NCBI RefSeq assembly: GCF_022201045.2
Contig: NC_068560.1
Span: 23,267,501-23,331,500 of the forward strand
DNA length: 64,000 nt
DNA from: Citrus sinensis
Taxonomy: Eukaryota; Streptophyta; Magnoliopsida; Sapindales; Rutaceae
Direction of reading: 5' to 3'
The first letter of the stretch is position 1. Every line of letters starts with the position of its first letter. Shown piece after piece: positions 1 to 15,016 of this stretch. The notes beneath the pieces were generated by a model. That model searched no databases and was not told where the DNA came from. It worked only from the letters and a program-made list of their open reading frames with translations. The position numbers and the translations under genes were made by a program.

Positions 1-892
1 ATGAATATTATGTACTGAAAGATATGTACACTCTCTATGACTCAAGGCTGTTTCCAGCAGGCAATCACCCAAATTAAAAGATGAACTTGTTCCTATTTTC
101 CTCCTTGTGCGTACTAATGCAAAAGCTATTCAAGTATTGCTCTGAAAATTTAAAATCCTTGATGTTCAAAACTCAAGCTATTATAAATAGTTTATGGTCG
201 TTGCATTGCTTGTATTATGAGTGTGCCATTAGCCTTCAATCAAAGAAAATACAAAGCCATGGCATATTCAATTATTCATTCAAGGCTAACATCAGGAGGA
301 TAAATTCAGCCACAGGAGCCAAAAGAAACGACAGGATGCACAATATTGCATTCAAATTGGATTGCACTCAAAACATATTCAATTGAAACAACACAATAAT
401 GCGGCACATATGTAATCTTGATGTTAGAAAAAATTTCAAGTATACTGACATCCACGTCATCACACGCCTATCTAATAAAATTTTAGTATATATATCCATT
501 TTAAAGTTGGTCAAAATTAGATCGTTTAATATAATTTTATTAGAGGGTCTCGTTATTTGACAGTCACACCGAGAACATAAATATCTCTCCTACCAGAAAT
601 TTTGCAAAGTCTAGGGCTTATTTGTCAACTTTTAAACATTTTTGAACTTGCTTCCAATTACACTGAACTTCAGGATTTTTCCAAACTTTATAATTGTAAC
701 CATATTACATTATTCGCCATGATAAAGATACGGAGAACATATTCCAGCTTGGCCCTTGTCAAGACACAACCTTGGAGTTGGAGCCGAGCCCCAATCCTCT
801 TTGTCTCATTCTGCTCATTCCTCAAGTTAAAGTCAACCATCTCTCCTCATTGAAAGACATTGAAACAAAGAAGCCAAACTACAGCCTCAAAA
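1..892 (+). promoter_or_regulatory. 5' flank of AKR gene A1
   Basis: No gene is supported here; short open frames lack homology. The stretch aligns by eye with the region upstream of A2 (from about 5886 to 6723) and, for its last third, with that upstream of A3 (from about 11936), so it is the upstream part of the duplicated module. The G-box found upstream of A2 and A3 is missing: the matching stretch near 727-745 has diverged. Confidence 0.6.
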
Positions 893-2953
<2,061 letters not shown>

Positions 2954-3592
2954 GTTTGAACTTAAAATAGTTCTGGATGCTGCCTATCTTACTTGGGGCT
3001 GGGATGCAATACTTTATTCAAATAATGGCAGATAAATGCCAAATTATCTGTACAATCTACTACTTGGCTATCTGCCTATTTGATGTTAAACTTTGATTAT
3101 TACGATCTACTATATGTTTGGAAATTTGGCATGGCCAATTTGTGAAAGGAAATTACGCATGTTTGAACTTTTCTAAGTTAAAGCTGAATTCCAAGTTACT
3201 ATAAAATCTTGCCAACTCGCTTTCCTTGAAAATAAAGATTAGAAATATCCAAATTTTGGATTGTAATGATTTTCCTGGATTTTACTTCATCATAGTGTAG
3301 ATATATGTTGAAATATTTTCAGCCTTTTTGAGTTCCACGAATGTGACATGAATGAAATCTGTGAACCATATTTTAGCTCAAGCTGTTTCTCAACAAGACC
3401 TGGAGCACACTGTATTGAAAATATAGTTTCTCAACATACTACATTGTCACTGCAACTTGAGTGGTTAAATGATAAAAGGTGAGTAGGTGTTGTTCAGAAA
3501 TGAGAATAATTGCATAAATTGTGAAGTTCACAATACCATTCAGGAGGCTAAATTGACACATTAAAAAACTTTCAAATTCCTTCACCACCAAG
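2954..3592. other. A1 to psi-tRNA spacer
   Basis: 3' flank of A1. Nearly the same sequence follows A2 (8654-9286) and, more diverged, A3 (14215-14858). No further gene is seen; a polyadenylation region for A1 is expected here but is not sharply defined. Confidence 0.55.
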
Positions 3593-3643
3593 GCACCAGT
3601 GGTCTTGTGGTAGAATAATACCCTGCCACGTAACAGACCCAGG
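3593..3643 (+). pseudogene. Truncated tRNA-Gly(GCC) relic 1
   Basis: The first about 48 bases match the intact tRNA-Gly at 14859-14929 through the D arm and the GCC anticodon arm. The T arm and 3' acceptor strand (about 22 bases) are deleted, and sequence resumes at the base following the intact tRNA. It cannot fold into a tRNA. It occupies the same slot in the module as the functional gene. Confidence 0.85.
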
Positions 3644-3833
3644 TATAGTAATTAGCCCCACCTTCGAACAATTTTTATTGTTGCCTTCTTTTGATTAGTT
3701 CCAAATCCTGCTTTATTTTGTTAGTCCATGGTACAAAGCACAAAACAGCAACACCATTAACTCTCTTACGCCCTCCTTTAATAAGAGTTAAGCTAAGCTA
3801 CAAAGAGAGGAAAAGCTAACAGCTTTTCCAAAG

Positions 3834-5580
3834 ATGGCAGAAAAGAACAAAATCCAAATTCCAACAGTGTAATTCGCATTTCCGATTTGTAGTTTTCATT
3901 TTTTCCTTTTGTATTTTTTTCCTTTCATTCTGATAATTTGTTTTCTCTGACTGTCTTTTTTTGTTTAAAGCTGGGGTTTGGATGCATGAGCCTGAGTGGA
4001 GGTTACAATTCTCCGGTCTCTGAAGAGGATGGCATCTCAATAATAAAGCATGCAACAAAGGAATCACTTTCTTTGATACTGCTGATAGATATGGACCATA
4101 TATATACTAATGAAATTCATCTTAGAAAGGTAATGATTATGAAAATGGAATAAAATGAAGTTGTCTTATCATGGAATAATATTTTAAAAGAAAATTCAAA
4201 ATACAAATAGCTTATGTTTATGCCAAAATTTTGAATTAAAAAAATCATAAATTAGTAATTAAATTAACTTAACAAGGATAACGTTGCCGTATTACACACA
4301 AAAATATATTTCATTTTGATGAATATTTAACGTTTGTAAAATAAATTAAATTGATTAGGGGTGCTATGGACTTGTTATTATAAAGTAACTTAAATTGTTA
4401 GGGTAAGAGTTGATTGTAGCATTATTAAATTTAAAGGAGTAAGTAGTATTTCTAACTTATAATTGAGGAAGAAATCTGTAATTTTTTCATGCAAATAAGA
4501 AATGTGTTTGTTTAAGGTATTGGTAAATAGCTACTCTTAGACATTACTACGAAAATCATAAGGTGGAAATCAAATCATTGTTAAAATTATGTCAATTTAT
4601 TTGGGGGGAAATAGTTCACTCCTTTCTAGTTTCTAGCCTTGAAGCAGTTGCCTAGGTTACAAGATCAGCCACAAAGTTTGGGATTACAGAAATAGATACC
4701 CCTGAGTATGTACTCTGTTTTGTCGTGAAGCAAGCTTTTTTTTTTTTTGAGAAGCGTGAAGCAAGCTTGAAGCACCTTGATTTGATTATTAATTGGTTTG
4801 ACTTTCCTCTAATCTTTTGGGTAATTTCTATATATGCTTTCACTAAAAACAAATAAATTTGCAAAGAATACATACATAGATAACTTTCTTTCAAAATTAA
4901 AATAAAAAAAATGACGAGGAGAAATTATGAATATGATGATTCTTTAAATAAAATTTTTTACTGATTATCTAACAGCACAAAATGCTTGAGAGAAAGAGAT
5001 TCTCATAAATCAAATGTGAAAGGATTATGTTACCATAATATAAATATGAAAATGAATTTTTCATTTCTACTTAGAGCCTTGGGCCCAAACATTTTTTTTT
5101 TTCAAGTATAATACTTGAATAGTTCCAACAAATGATCGGACTAAAGACATGCACAATAAAGACATTCATAGGCTAAGAAATACAAATCCATTACTCAACT
5201 AAAATTATGGCGCATAAGTTTTTGTTTTTGTTAAGGTTAAAAAATGAGCATAAAAGTATGCATTTAACTAATAAATAATTAGAAAATTGATAGAATTATT
5301 AATTGTTTTTAGAAAATTGATTGACCTAGTCTGTAACATTAAGTTTCAACATATCGTCCAAGGATAGCCTTTCCAAGTTGGTAGCAAGAGATTAAATGTT
5401 CCAATTTAAGGGGATATTCATAGATATAATCTGAAACAAAAATGAAATAAAAGTAAAAATAAGCAAATAATGAAGTAAAATCAGAATCGAATAAGAATGC
5501 TAAGCTTTTAAAGAGGAGAGAAATTACAAGTTAAGATAAGTTCTTATTTCTTTGCAAACACACCCCTAAAAGATTGCTAG
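3834..5580 (+). pseudogene. AKR pseudogene psiB1
   Basis: Decayed B-type AKR. The exon 1 remnant starts ATG at 3834, but its thirteenth codon is TAA (3870-3872). The exon 2 remnant (about 3963-4129) has lost the usual AG acceptor context, has TAA near its start and has internal deletions. The exon 3 remnant (about 4637-4785) is scrambled, with a short internal duplication around a T-run. Exons 4-6 are gone; only the last codons of exon 7 remain (about 5550-5580). By position (after the tRNA slot) and by the sequence before its ATG it is the counterpart of the intact gene B3 at 16124. No product is expected. Confidence 0.9.
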
Positions 5581-6723
5581 GTTTGAACTCAAAATATTTC
5601 TTGATGCTGCCTTAGTAGCTATCTCACGCTTGGGGTCGGGATGCAATACTTTATTCAAATAAATGCTAAATTATCAATAAATTCTACTACATGACTCTAC
5701 CTATTGGATGGTAATTTGTAAATTTAATTCTGCCAATTTTGTGAACTGAAATTATCTTGCGTTGTTAACCAAAAGTTATAGCCTCAAGTTGTAATAAAAT
5801 TTTGGTAAATAGAGATTGCAAAATCTACCAGGAAAATGCAGGGTAGCTTTTATGTATTTTAATTCAGATTGCTATGTTTTTGCTACATAACTATCATGTA
5901 CCGAATCAAATGTAAACGCTTAAGGCTATTTCTAGTAAACAATCTCCTAAATTAAAAGATGAATTTGTTCCTACCTCCTTTTGGAGTTTTGGGTTCTTAT
6001 GCAGTGACTATTCAAATATTGTTCTAAAAAATTTAGATACTTTGACATTCAAACTATTATGAATAGTTAATGGTCTTTACATTACTTGTATTATGAGGTC
6101 GGCATTTGCATTCAAGGGTAACATCAGGAGCCTAAAATCAGCCACAAGAACTAATAGAAACTACGGAATGTACACTATTGTGTTCAAAATTCGTTCAATT
6201 AAAATAACGTTGGGGCACGTATATATAATTTATGTTACTAGAGAAAGTTTTTGATGAGACTAACGTACCATGTTATCATACATTTGTCCAATAGAATTGT
6301 AACATATATCCATTTTGAAGTTGACCAACCATGAAAGTGAGAGGAAACAAAATTAAAACTTGGTGACACAAAATATATTATGTGGTCAAATCGAGACTGT
6401 AAATTTCTCTCCCAAGTTCTACCTGACATTTTGCAAAGTCTAGGGGATATTTCTTAACTTTTAAAATATTTTGAACTTGTTTCCAATTACACTGAACTTT
6501 GGGACACTTGTCAAAACTTTATAAGTTCATGATTAATCATGACAAAGATAAAGAGCACGTGTCCCGGCTTAACACTTTTAGTCATACGGAGCCTTCGAGT
6601 TGGAGCCAACCCAGAATCCTCTGTCTCGTTCTGCTCATTGCTGACGTTAGAGTCAACTGTCTCTCTACTTATTGAAACTTGAAAGACACCCAAAACAAAG
6701 AAACCAAAACTACAGCTTCAAAA
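5581..6723. other. psiB1 to A2 spacer and A2 5' flank
   Basis: No coding gene seen. From about 5886 it aligns with the beginning of this window, marking the start of the second module. The last 350 bases are nearly identical to the region before A3, including a G-box at 6556. Confidence 0.6.
6556..6561. promoter_or_regulatory. G-box CACGTG upstream of A2
   Basis: Palindromic CACGTG 168 bases before the A2 start codon. The identical motif lies at exactly the same distance before A3 and is absent before A1. G-boxes bind plant bZIP and bHLH factors; function here is inferred. Confidence 0.5.
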
Positions 6724-8653
<1,930 letters not shown>

Positions 8654-9286
8654 ACTTAAAATAGTTCTTGATGCTGCCTATCTTACTTGGAGCTGGGATG
8701 CAATAGTTTATTCAAATAATGGCAGATAAATGCCAAATTATCTGTACAATCTACTACTTGGCTATCTGCCTTTTTGATGTTAAACTTTGATTATTACGAT
8801 CTACTATATGTTTGGAAATTTAGCATGGCCAATTTGTGAAATGAAAATACGCATGTTTGAACTTTTCTAAGTTAAAGCTGAATTCCAAGTTACTATAAAA
8901 TCTTGCCAACTCTCTTTCCTTGAAAATAAAGATTGGAAATATCCAAATTTTGGATTGTAACAATTTGCCTGGATTTTACTTCATCATTGTATAGATATAT
9001 GTTGAAAAATTTTCAGCCTTTTTGAGTTCCATGAATGTGACATGAATGAAATCTATGAACCATATTTTAGCTCAAGCAGTTTCTCAACAAGACCTGGAGG
9101 ATACTTTATTGAAAATATAGTTTCTCAACATAATACATTGTCACTGCAACTTGAGTGGTTAAATGATAAAAGGTGAATATGTGTTGTTCAGAAATAAGAA
9201 TAATTGCATAAATTGTGAAGTTAACAATGCTATTTAGGAGGCTAAATTGACACATTGATAAACTTTCAAATTCCTTTACCAACAAG
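8654..9286. other. A2 to psi-tRNA spacer
   Basis: 3' flank of A2, nearly identical to 2954-3592 after A1. No gene seen. Confidence 0.55.
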
Positions 9287-9345
9287 GCACCAGTGGTCCA
9301 GCGGTAGAAAACACCCCCCCCCCCCCCCCCCCCCAACAACCGCCG
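9287..9345 (+). pseudogene. Truncated tRNA-Gly relic 2 with a C-run
   Basis: The first 25 bases match the 5' part of the tRNA-Gly at 14859. The anticodon region is replaced by a run of 21 C (9314-9334). The 3' part is missing, resuming at the same downstream base as relic 1, so the deletion predates duplication of this module. The C-run length should be treated as uncertain. Confidence 0.75.
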
Positions 9346-9659
9346 CGGGTATAGTAATCAGCCCCAACTTCGAACAATTTTTATTGTTGCCTTCTTTTGA
9401 TTAGTTCCAAATCCTGCTTTATTTTGTTAGTCCGTGGTACAAAGTACAAAACAGCAACACCAGTAACTCTCTTACGCCCTCCTTTAATAAGGGTTAAGCT
9501 AAGCTGCAAAGAGAGGAAAAGCTAACAGCTTTTCCAAAGATGACAGAAAAGAACAAAATCCAAATTCCAACAGTGAAATTTGGATTTCCGATTTGCAGTT
9601 TTAATTTTTTCTTCTTTTTGTTTTTTTTTTTCCTTTAATGCTGATAATTCGTTTTCTCT

Positions 9660-10659
9660 AATGATGCCAATGGGCTGTGCCGGCACCAAACATCGACTCA
9701 CACAGGCTCGTGGGCCGGCACGGCCCACTAATTTAGTGGGCCGTGCCCACTTTTTTTTTATAAGAGCCTGGCACGGTCCATTAACCTTATTTTTGTTCAC
9801 ATGTTCAGTGTGCTTAAAAAAATCTACGTGTCTGGTGTGTTTTATTTATACCCACGTGCCTGGCATGTTTTTTTAAGTCCACCAGCCTAATAATAACAAC
9901 AACAACAATAATAATAATAATAATTTCATAGATCATAGAAATACTTAATGAAAAATAAAATTACAATTTTAGAATAACAATTACATCTAATTTTATTTGA
10001 ACTACTAATATTATAATTGCACATAAACTTCATTGAATGAAAAGGTAATTTTTAATTTATCATAAAAATATTTTGTTCATAATTTTATTTTTTTTGTGTA
10101 TTAATAAGAAAAATATTTCATTCACAAATGAAACATATCTCCATTAACTATTAACTAAGTTATGATTTCATAAATGAAATATTAATGTCGTAAAAATTTT
10201 TATTTATCATTTATAAAATCATGATATTTATTTATCCATTTAATAAATTATAAAACGTAAAAAAAAATTAGAATATTTATTTAAACTAGGACTTAAATTA
10301 ATTTAAAAAAGCCTATGCTAAAAAATATATTAAAAAATCTAATTTCAAGATATTTATAAAATCATGATATTTTATATTTATTTTTCATTAAAAATTTTTA
10401 TTTTGATATACTTTGACCCACATGCTATTGATGGCCCACATGCCACGTGCTTAGCCCACTAATGTAGCGTGTAATTACATGTCTTTTCGCGTGTCGTGTT
10501 TTGGCCCATATTTAATCATACTATGCTTTTAAGGCCCGCGTGCCTAAAATTCTAGGTTCGGCACGGCGCACGTGCGTGTTATGCCGTGCCTCGTGCCCTA
10601 CCGAAACGTGCTCGTGTTGTGTCGTACCTTGTGCCGCCCGGCCCATTGGCCATCTCTAG
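9660..10659. mobile_element. Non-autonomous hAT-like element in psiB2 intron 1
   Basis: A 1000-bp insertion with imperfect terminal inverted repeats of about 28 bp (left around 9659-9686, right around 10632-10659), flanked by a perfect 8-bp duplication TTTTCTCT (9652-9659 and 10660-10667). An 8-bp duplication is diagnostic of hAT transposition. The ends are GC-rich with repeated GGCACGGCCC-type motifs; the interior is AT-rich and has no transposase frame. A perfect 14-bp inverted repeat with a 3-base loop lies at 9717-9747. It is absent from psiB1, so it arrived after the duplication. Confidence 0.85.
9717..9747. repeat. Perfect 14-bp hairpin inside the hAT-like end
   Basis: Arms 9717-9730 and 9734-9747 are exact reverse complements (GGCACGGCCCACTA and its complement), loop ATT. 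Subterminal inverted repeats in hAT elements are usual transposase-binding sites; that role is inferred here. Confidence 0.8.
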
Positions 10660-10803
10660 TTTTCTCTTACTGTGTTTTTTTTGCTTTCACAGGTTTCAAA
10701 GCTGGGGTTTGGATGCATGAGCCGAAGTGGAGGTTACAGTTCTCCGGTCTCTGAAGAGGATGGCATCTCAATAATAAAGCATGCTTTCAACAAAGGAATG
10801 ACT

Positions 10804-11141
10804 CTTTTTTTTTAACTGATTAAACATCAGGTTACTATATTATATAGACATTTACAATTGCTATGACAGCAGATCATTACACTGATATTTACAATCAAAT
10901 ATATAATTGGGACTTACATTATTACATTATTAATTTTATGAAATATATGTCAGACAAGTAATCCTCACAGAAGAATGATGTCTTTACTCCACTCGGATTT
11001 CAGAAGGGAGAAATACTTCACAAATAATTTTCACAAAATTATATTTAATTGAGGGAGGTTGAGTTCATGGGGACTCGAATCATTGCCCTTATAGTCATGC
11101 TTAACTTTAAGGTCAATGGTTCACATAAAGCCCAAGTGGCA
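10804..11141 (-). mobile_element. SINE-like insertion in psiB2 exon 2
   Basis: A 338-bp insertion bounded by imperfect 9-bp direct repeats (10795-10803 GGAATGACT and 11142-11150 GGAACCACT). A T-run at its left end reads as a poly(A) tail on the minus strand. On the minus strand a polymerase III B-box-like motif, GATTCGAGTCC, lies about 65 bases in from the head (around 11070-11080). Size, tail and B-box fit a tRNA-derived SINE. A related copy is at about 46577-46895. Confidence 0.68.
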
Positions 11142-11752
11142 GGAACCACTTTCTTTGATACTGCTTAGTGCCGATAGATATGGACCTTACACTAACGAAA
11201 TTCTTCTTAAAAAGTTAATAATTATGAAAATGGCATAAAATGAAATTATCTTATCATGGAATAACATTTTTAAAGAAAATCCAAAATCCAAATAGCTTAT
11301 ATTTATGTTAAAATTCTAAATAAAAAAAATCATAAATTAGTAACTAAATTAACTTAATAAGAATAACATTGTCGTATTACACAAAAAAAAAATTCATTTT
11401 GATGAATATTTAACGTTTGTAAAATAAATTAAATTGATTAGGGCAATATGGACTTTTTATTATAAAATAACCTGAATTGTTAGGGAAATAATTAACTGTA
11501 GCATTGTTAAATTTAAAGGGGTAAGTAGTATTTCTAACTTATTTCCATAATAATAACCTAAATATGTTTGTTTAAGGTATTGGCAAATAGCTACTCTTAG
11601 ACATTACTAACTACTAAGAATATCAGAAGATGAAAATCAAATCATTGTTAAAATTACCCCTGAGAAGCCACGAAGTTTGGGACTACAGAAATAGATACCC
11701 CTGAGTATGTGCTCTGCCTTGTTGTGAAGCAAGATTGAAGCACCTTGATTTG

Positions 11753-12272
11753 ATTATTAATTGGTTTGACTTCCCTCTAATTTTGGATAATTTCTTTATA
11801 TACTTTTCACTAAAAACAAATAAATTTACAAAGAATACATGCATAGATAACTTTCTTTCAAATTTAAAATGAAAAATAAATTGCAAAAAGAAATTGTGAA
11901 TCTGATGATTCTTTTAATAAAAAAATTTACTGATTATGTGGTCAAATCGAGACTGTAAATTTCTCTCCTAAGTTCTACCTGACATTTTGCAAAGTTTAGG
12001 GGATATTTCTTAACTTTTTAAATATTTTGAACTTGTTTTCAATTACACTGAACTTTAGGACACTTGTCAAAACTTATAAGTTCATGATTAATCATGATAA
12101 AGAGCACGTGTCCCAGCTTAACACTTTTAGTCATACGGAGCCTTCGAATTGGAGCCAAACCAGAATCCTCTGTCTCATTCTGCTCATTGCTGCAGTTGGA
12201 GTCAACTGTCTCCCTACTTATTGAAACTTGAAAGACACCCAAAACAAAGAAACCAAAACTACAGCTTCAAAA
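11753..12272. other. psiB2 to A3 spacer and A3 5' flank
   Basis: No gene seen. At about 11936 the psiB-type sequence jumps directly into A-type upstream sequence; the 1.4 kb between the corresponding points of module 1-2 (about 4973 to 6377) is missing. The rest is nearly identical to the A2 upstream region. Confidence 0.65.
12105..12110. promoter_or_regulatory. G-box CACGTG upstream of A3
   Basis: CACGTG 168 bases before the A3 start codon, the same spacing as at A2. Confidence 0.5.
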
Positions 12273-14214
12273 ATGGCAGAAGAGAAACTCCAAGTTCCAA
12301 GAGTGAAACTTGGTACCCAAGGCCTCGAGGTAAACTACCCATATGTAATTTTTTTTTTATCAAATCCTGGAAATTTGGTTTCTACAATTGTGTGTTTTTC
12401 ATGGTCTTACAGGTTTCAAAGTTGGGGCTGGGATGCATGAACCTGAGTTCTGGTTATAGCTCTCCAGTCTCAGAAGAGGATGGCATCTCCATGATAAAAC
12501 ATGCTTTCAGTAAAGGAATCACTTTCTTTGATACTGCTGATGTGTACGGACAAAATGCTAATGAAACTCTTCTGGGAAAGGTTATGGTCATTTCTTTGAA
12601 TTCTCTTACCTCTTATATAATTCAGACATAGGTCAAGTGGTAACTTAGGAACCACAGTCCTGATGAAATATGTTTGTTTAGGAATTGGTGAATAATTACT
12701 TTTGTATCATAGAAGAGAAACCTTGTCAGAATTTTTTGAATTTTATTGAATTAAAAAAAAAAAAGAGTACTCCTTCGATTTCAGGCCTTCAAGATGTTGC
12801 CCAGAGAAAAGGTACAAATAGCCACAAAGTTTGGGGTTGTAGGACTAAGAGATAATGGCGTGATCGTGAAGGGCACCCCTGATTACGTGCGCTCGTGTTG
12901 TGAAGCTAGCTTGAAGCGACTTGATGTGGATTACATTGATTTGTATTATCAACATAGAGTGGACACATCAGTCCCTATCGAAGAAACCGTGAGTGATATT
13001 TTTTCTCCTGGGCTAACTATCTGAACCGTAAAGTTCTGTCTTAAATTACAATATTTAAAGAGTTTTTTTAGAAACTATATTCCTTGTCATGTTATAGATT
13101 GGCGAAATGAAGAAGCTGGTGGAGGAGGGTAAAATCAAGTACATTGGTTTGTCTGAGGCTAGCCCAGACACAATTAGGAGAGCACATGGTGTTCATCCCA
13201 TCACAGCTGTACAAATGGAATGGTCCCTCTGGACTCGTGATATCGAGGAAGAGATAATACCCCTCTGCAGGTTTGTTCTTCTTTCAGTGAACACTATCCA
13301 CACTAGTCTTCTCTTTTAAAGTCCTTTGAAGAGTGTCTAAGGACCTATTTACCTTTTCTAATCTAGTATTTTGTGTCTAATGTCTGTAGAATTTTTTAAA
13401 TTTAATTGCTTGCTTAGAATAGATTAGATTTTCTGTGCAAGTATATGCTAATATATACAAGGCTGCCTTTCTTATACATTGAAGTGGGCAGGGAACTTGG
13501 CATTGGAATTGTTCCATACAGCCCTCTTGGTCGTGGGTTTTTCGGTGGCAAAGCTGTTGTGGAAAGTGTACCCGCAGATAGCATTTTGGTACTTTTTTCA
13601 TAAATGTTTATCCACATCAATTTGTTTCCTATGTAGTGTATAAATGTTTTAAAATAGCAACAGTAGTTTCCAGTTTCCTTTAATGCTAATGTTTTAAATA
13701 TCATAATACATATTAAAATGATGCATACGTTTGTTTTGTAAGCATTTTTTTCCTCGGTACAAAGGAGAGAACCTGGACAGGAACAAGAATATTTATTTTC
13801 GCATAGAGAATCTTGCCAAAAAGTACAAATGCACTTCTGCTCAACTAGCCCTAGCATGGGTTCTTGGACAGGGGGATGATGTCGTACCTATTCCTGGTAA
13901 CTTACTTTCTTTTGAGTTTGTGATTCATGTAGTGCCTTGAAGAAGTATATAGAGTTTAAAAAACCCAGCTGATAAAAATGATATTACCAGCAATGTTACT
14001 TACTGTTAATTTGCTTCAATTTTCAGGGACAACTAAGATTAAAAACCTTGATGACAATATTGACTCCTTGAGGATTAAACTTACAAAAGAGGATCTGAAA
14101 GAAATTTCTGACGCTGTGCCCATAGAAGAGGTAGCAGGAGACAGAGACCCGGAAGGCTTTGATAAAGCATCGTGGACGTTTGCAAACACACCTCCAAAAG
14201 ACTGCAAGGTTTGA
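12273..14214 (+). CDS. Aldo-keto reductase A3 (perakine reductase/PCNT115-like)
   Basis: AKR of 346 aa. Exons: 12273-12329, 12413-12580, 12785-12988, 13098-13270, 13492-13588, 13743-13896, 14027-14214; 1041 nt, all GT-AG. Catalytic residues D59, Y64, K90 and H132 are in place ([21 protein letters not shown]). The 5' half is nearly the same as A2; from the end of exon 3 it diverges from both A1 and A2, most clearly in introns 3 and 4. Local differences include [11 protein letters not shown] at the start of exon 6 and [14 protein letters not shown] at the C-terminus. It is followed by the intact tRNA-Gly and gene B3, so this module looks closest to the ancestral layout. Confidence 0.93.
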
Positions 14215-14858
14215 ACTTGAAATAGTTCTGGATGCTGCCTATCTTACTTGGGGCTGGGATGCAATACTTTATTCAAATAATGGCAGATAAATGCCAAATT
14301 ATCTGTACAATCTACTACATGGCTTTCTGCGTATTTGATGTTAAACTTTAGTCATTATGATATACCATATGTTTGGAAATTTAGCATGGCCAATTTGTGA
14401 AATGAGAATTTCAAGTTTCAATTTTGTTAAGTTACGACCTGAATTCAAAGTTGCTATAAAATTTTCCCAACTCTGTTTCTTGGAAGATAAAGATTGCGAG
14501 TGTCAAAATTTGGATTTGATATACAATTTGCTTTGATTTTTCTTGTTGAAAATTTTCAGCCTTCTTGAGTTCCACGAACGCGACATTAATGAAATCTTTG
14601 AACCAAGTTTTACCTCAAGTAGTTTCTCACCTAGTGGACAACTGTATTGCAAAATAAGGGCAATGTGAAAGAATAATACAAGCTACATTGTCACTACAAC
14701 TTGAGTTGAACAAAGATCAGATAATTTACCAAGAACAGTTGGTTAAATGATGAAGCTGCTTGTTCAGAAATCAGAGATATTGTTTGTTGTTTGATGTGAA
14801 AGTATCATTACGAGAATAAGGATATAATTATAAACTTTCTAATTCCTACACCAACAAG
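14215..14858. other. A3 to tRNA-Gly spacer
   Basis: 3' flank of A3, homologous to but more diverged from the spacers after A1 and A2. No gene seen. Confidence 0.5.
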
Positions 14859-14929
14859 GCACCAGTGGTCTAGTGGTAGAATAGTACCCTGCCACGGTAC
14901 AGACCCGGGTTCGATTCCCGGCTGGTGCA
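14859..14929 (+). tRNA. tRNA-Gly (anticodon GCC)
   Basis: A 71-nt cloverleaf: acceptor GCACCAG pairs with CTGGTGC before the discriminator A; anticodon GCC at 14891-14893 in loop CTGCCAC; T arm CCGGG-TTCGATT-CCCGG. The B box GGTTCGATTCC is intact. No intron and no encoded CCA, as usual for nuclear tRNAs. It lies between two AKR genes. Relics at 3593 and 9287 occupy the same slot in the other modules, so this is the only functional copy of the three. Confidence 0.97.
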
Positions 14930-15016
14930 GGTATTAATTCTTTTTCTGTTGTACTGGCCCCACTGCAAACAATATTTATTGTTGCCTTCTTTTGATTAGT
15001 TCTAAATCCTCCTTTA

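Larger units (their letters stand above)
9540..11752 (+). pseudogene. AKR pseudogene psiB2, split by two insertions
   Basis: Second decayed B-type AKR. Exon 1 opens ATG at 9540 (MTEKNKIQIPTVK). Intron 1 carries a 1-kb hAT-like insertion (9660-10659). Exon 2 starts at 10693 behind an intact AG and reads to about 10803, where a 338-bp SINE-like insertion interrupts it. It resumes at about 11142 and reaches a TAG soon after. A scrambled exon 3 relic (about 11658-11752) has the same rearrangements as psiB1, showing that both descend from one already dead gene. Exons 4-7 are absent. Confidence 0.88.

Noticed and set aside
81-386. 101-codon open frame near the window start
   Set aside because: Cys/Phe/Leu-rich translation of AT-rich DNA without homology; the matching region before A2 does not keep the frame.
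9522-9800. 92-codon minus-strand frame and 98-codon plus-strand frame around the psiB2/hAT junction
   Set aside because: Both run across an AKR remnant into a transposon end, so they are composition artefacts.
13414-13857. 147-codon minus-strand frame across AKR A3 exons 5-6
   Set aside because: Antisense shadow of two real exons and an intron; no independent support.
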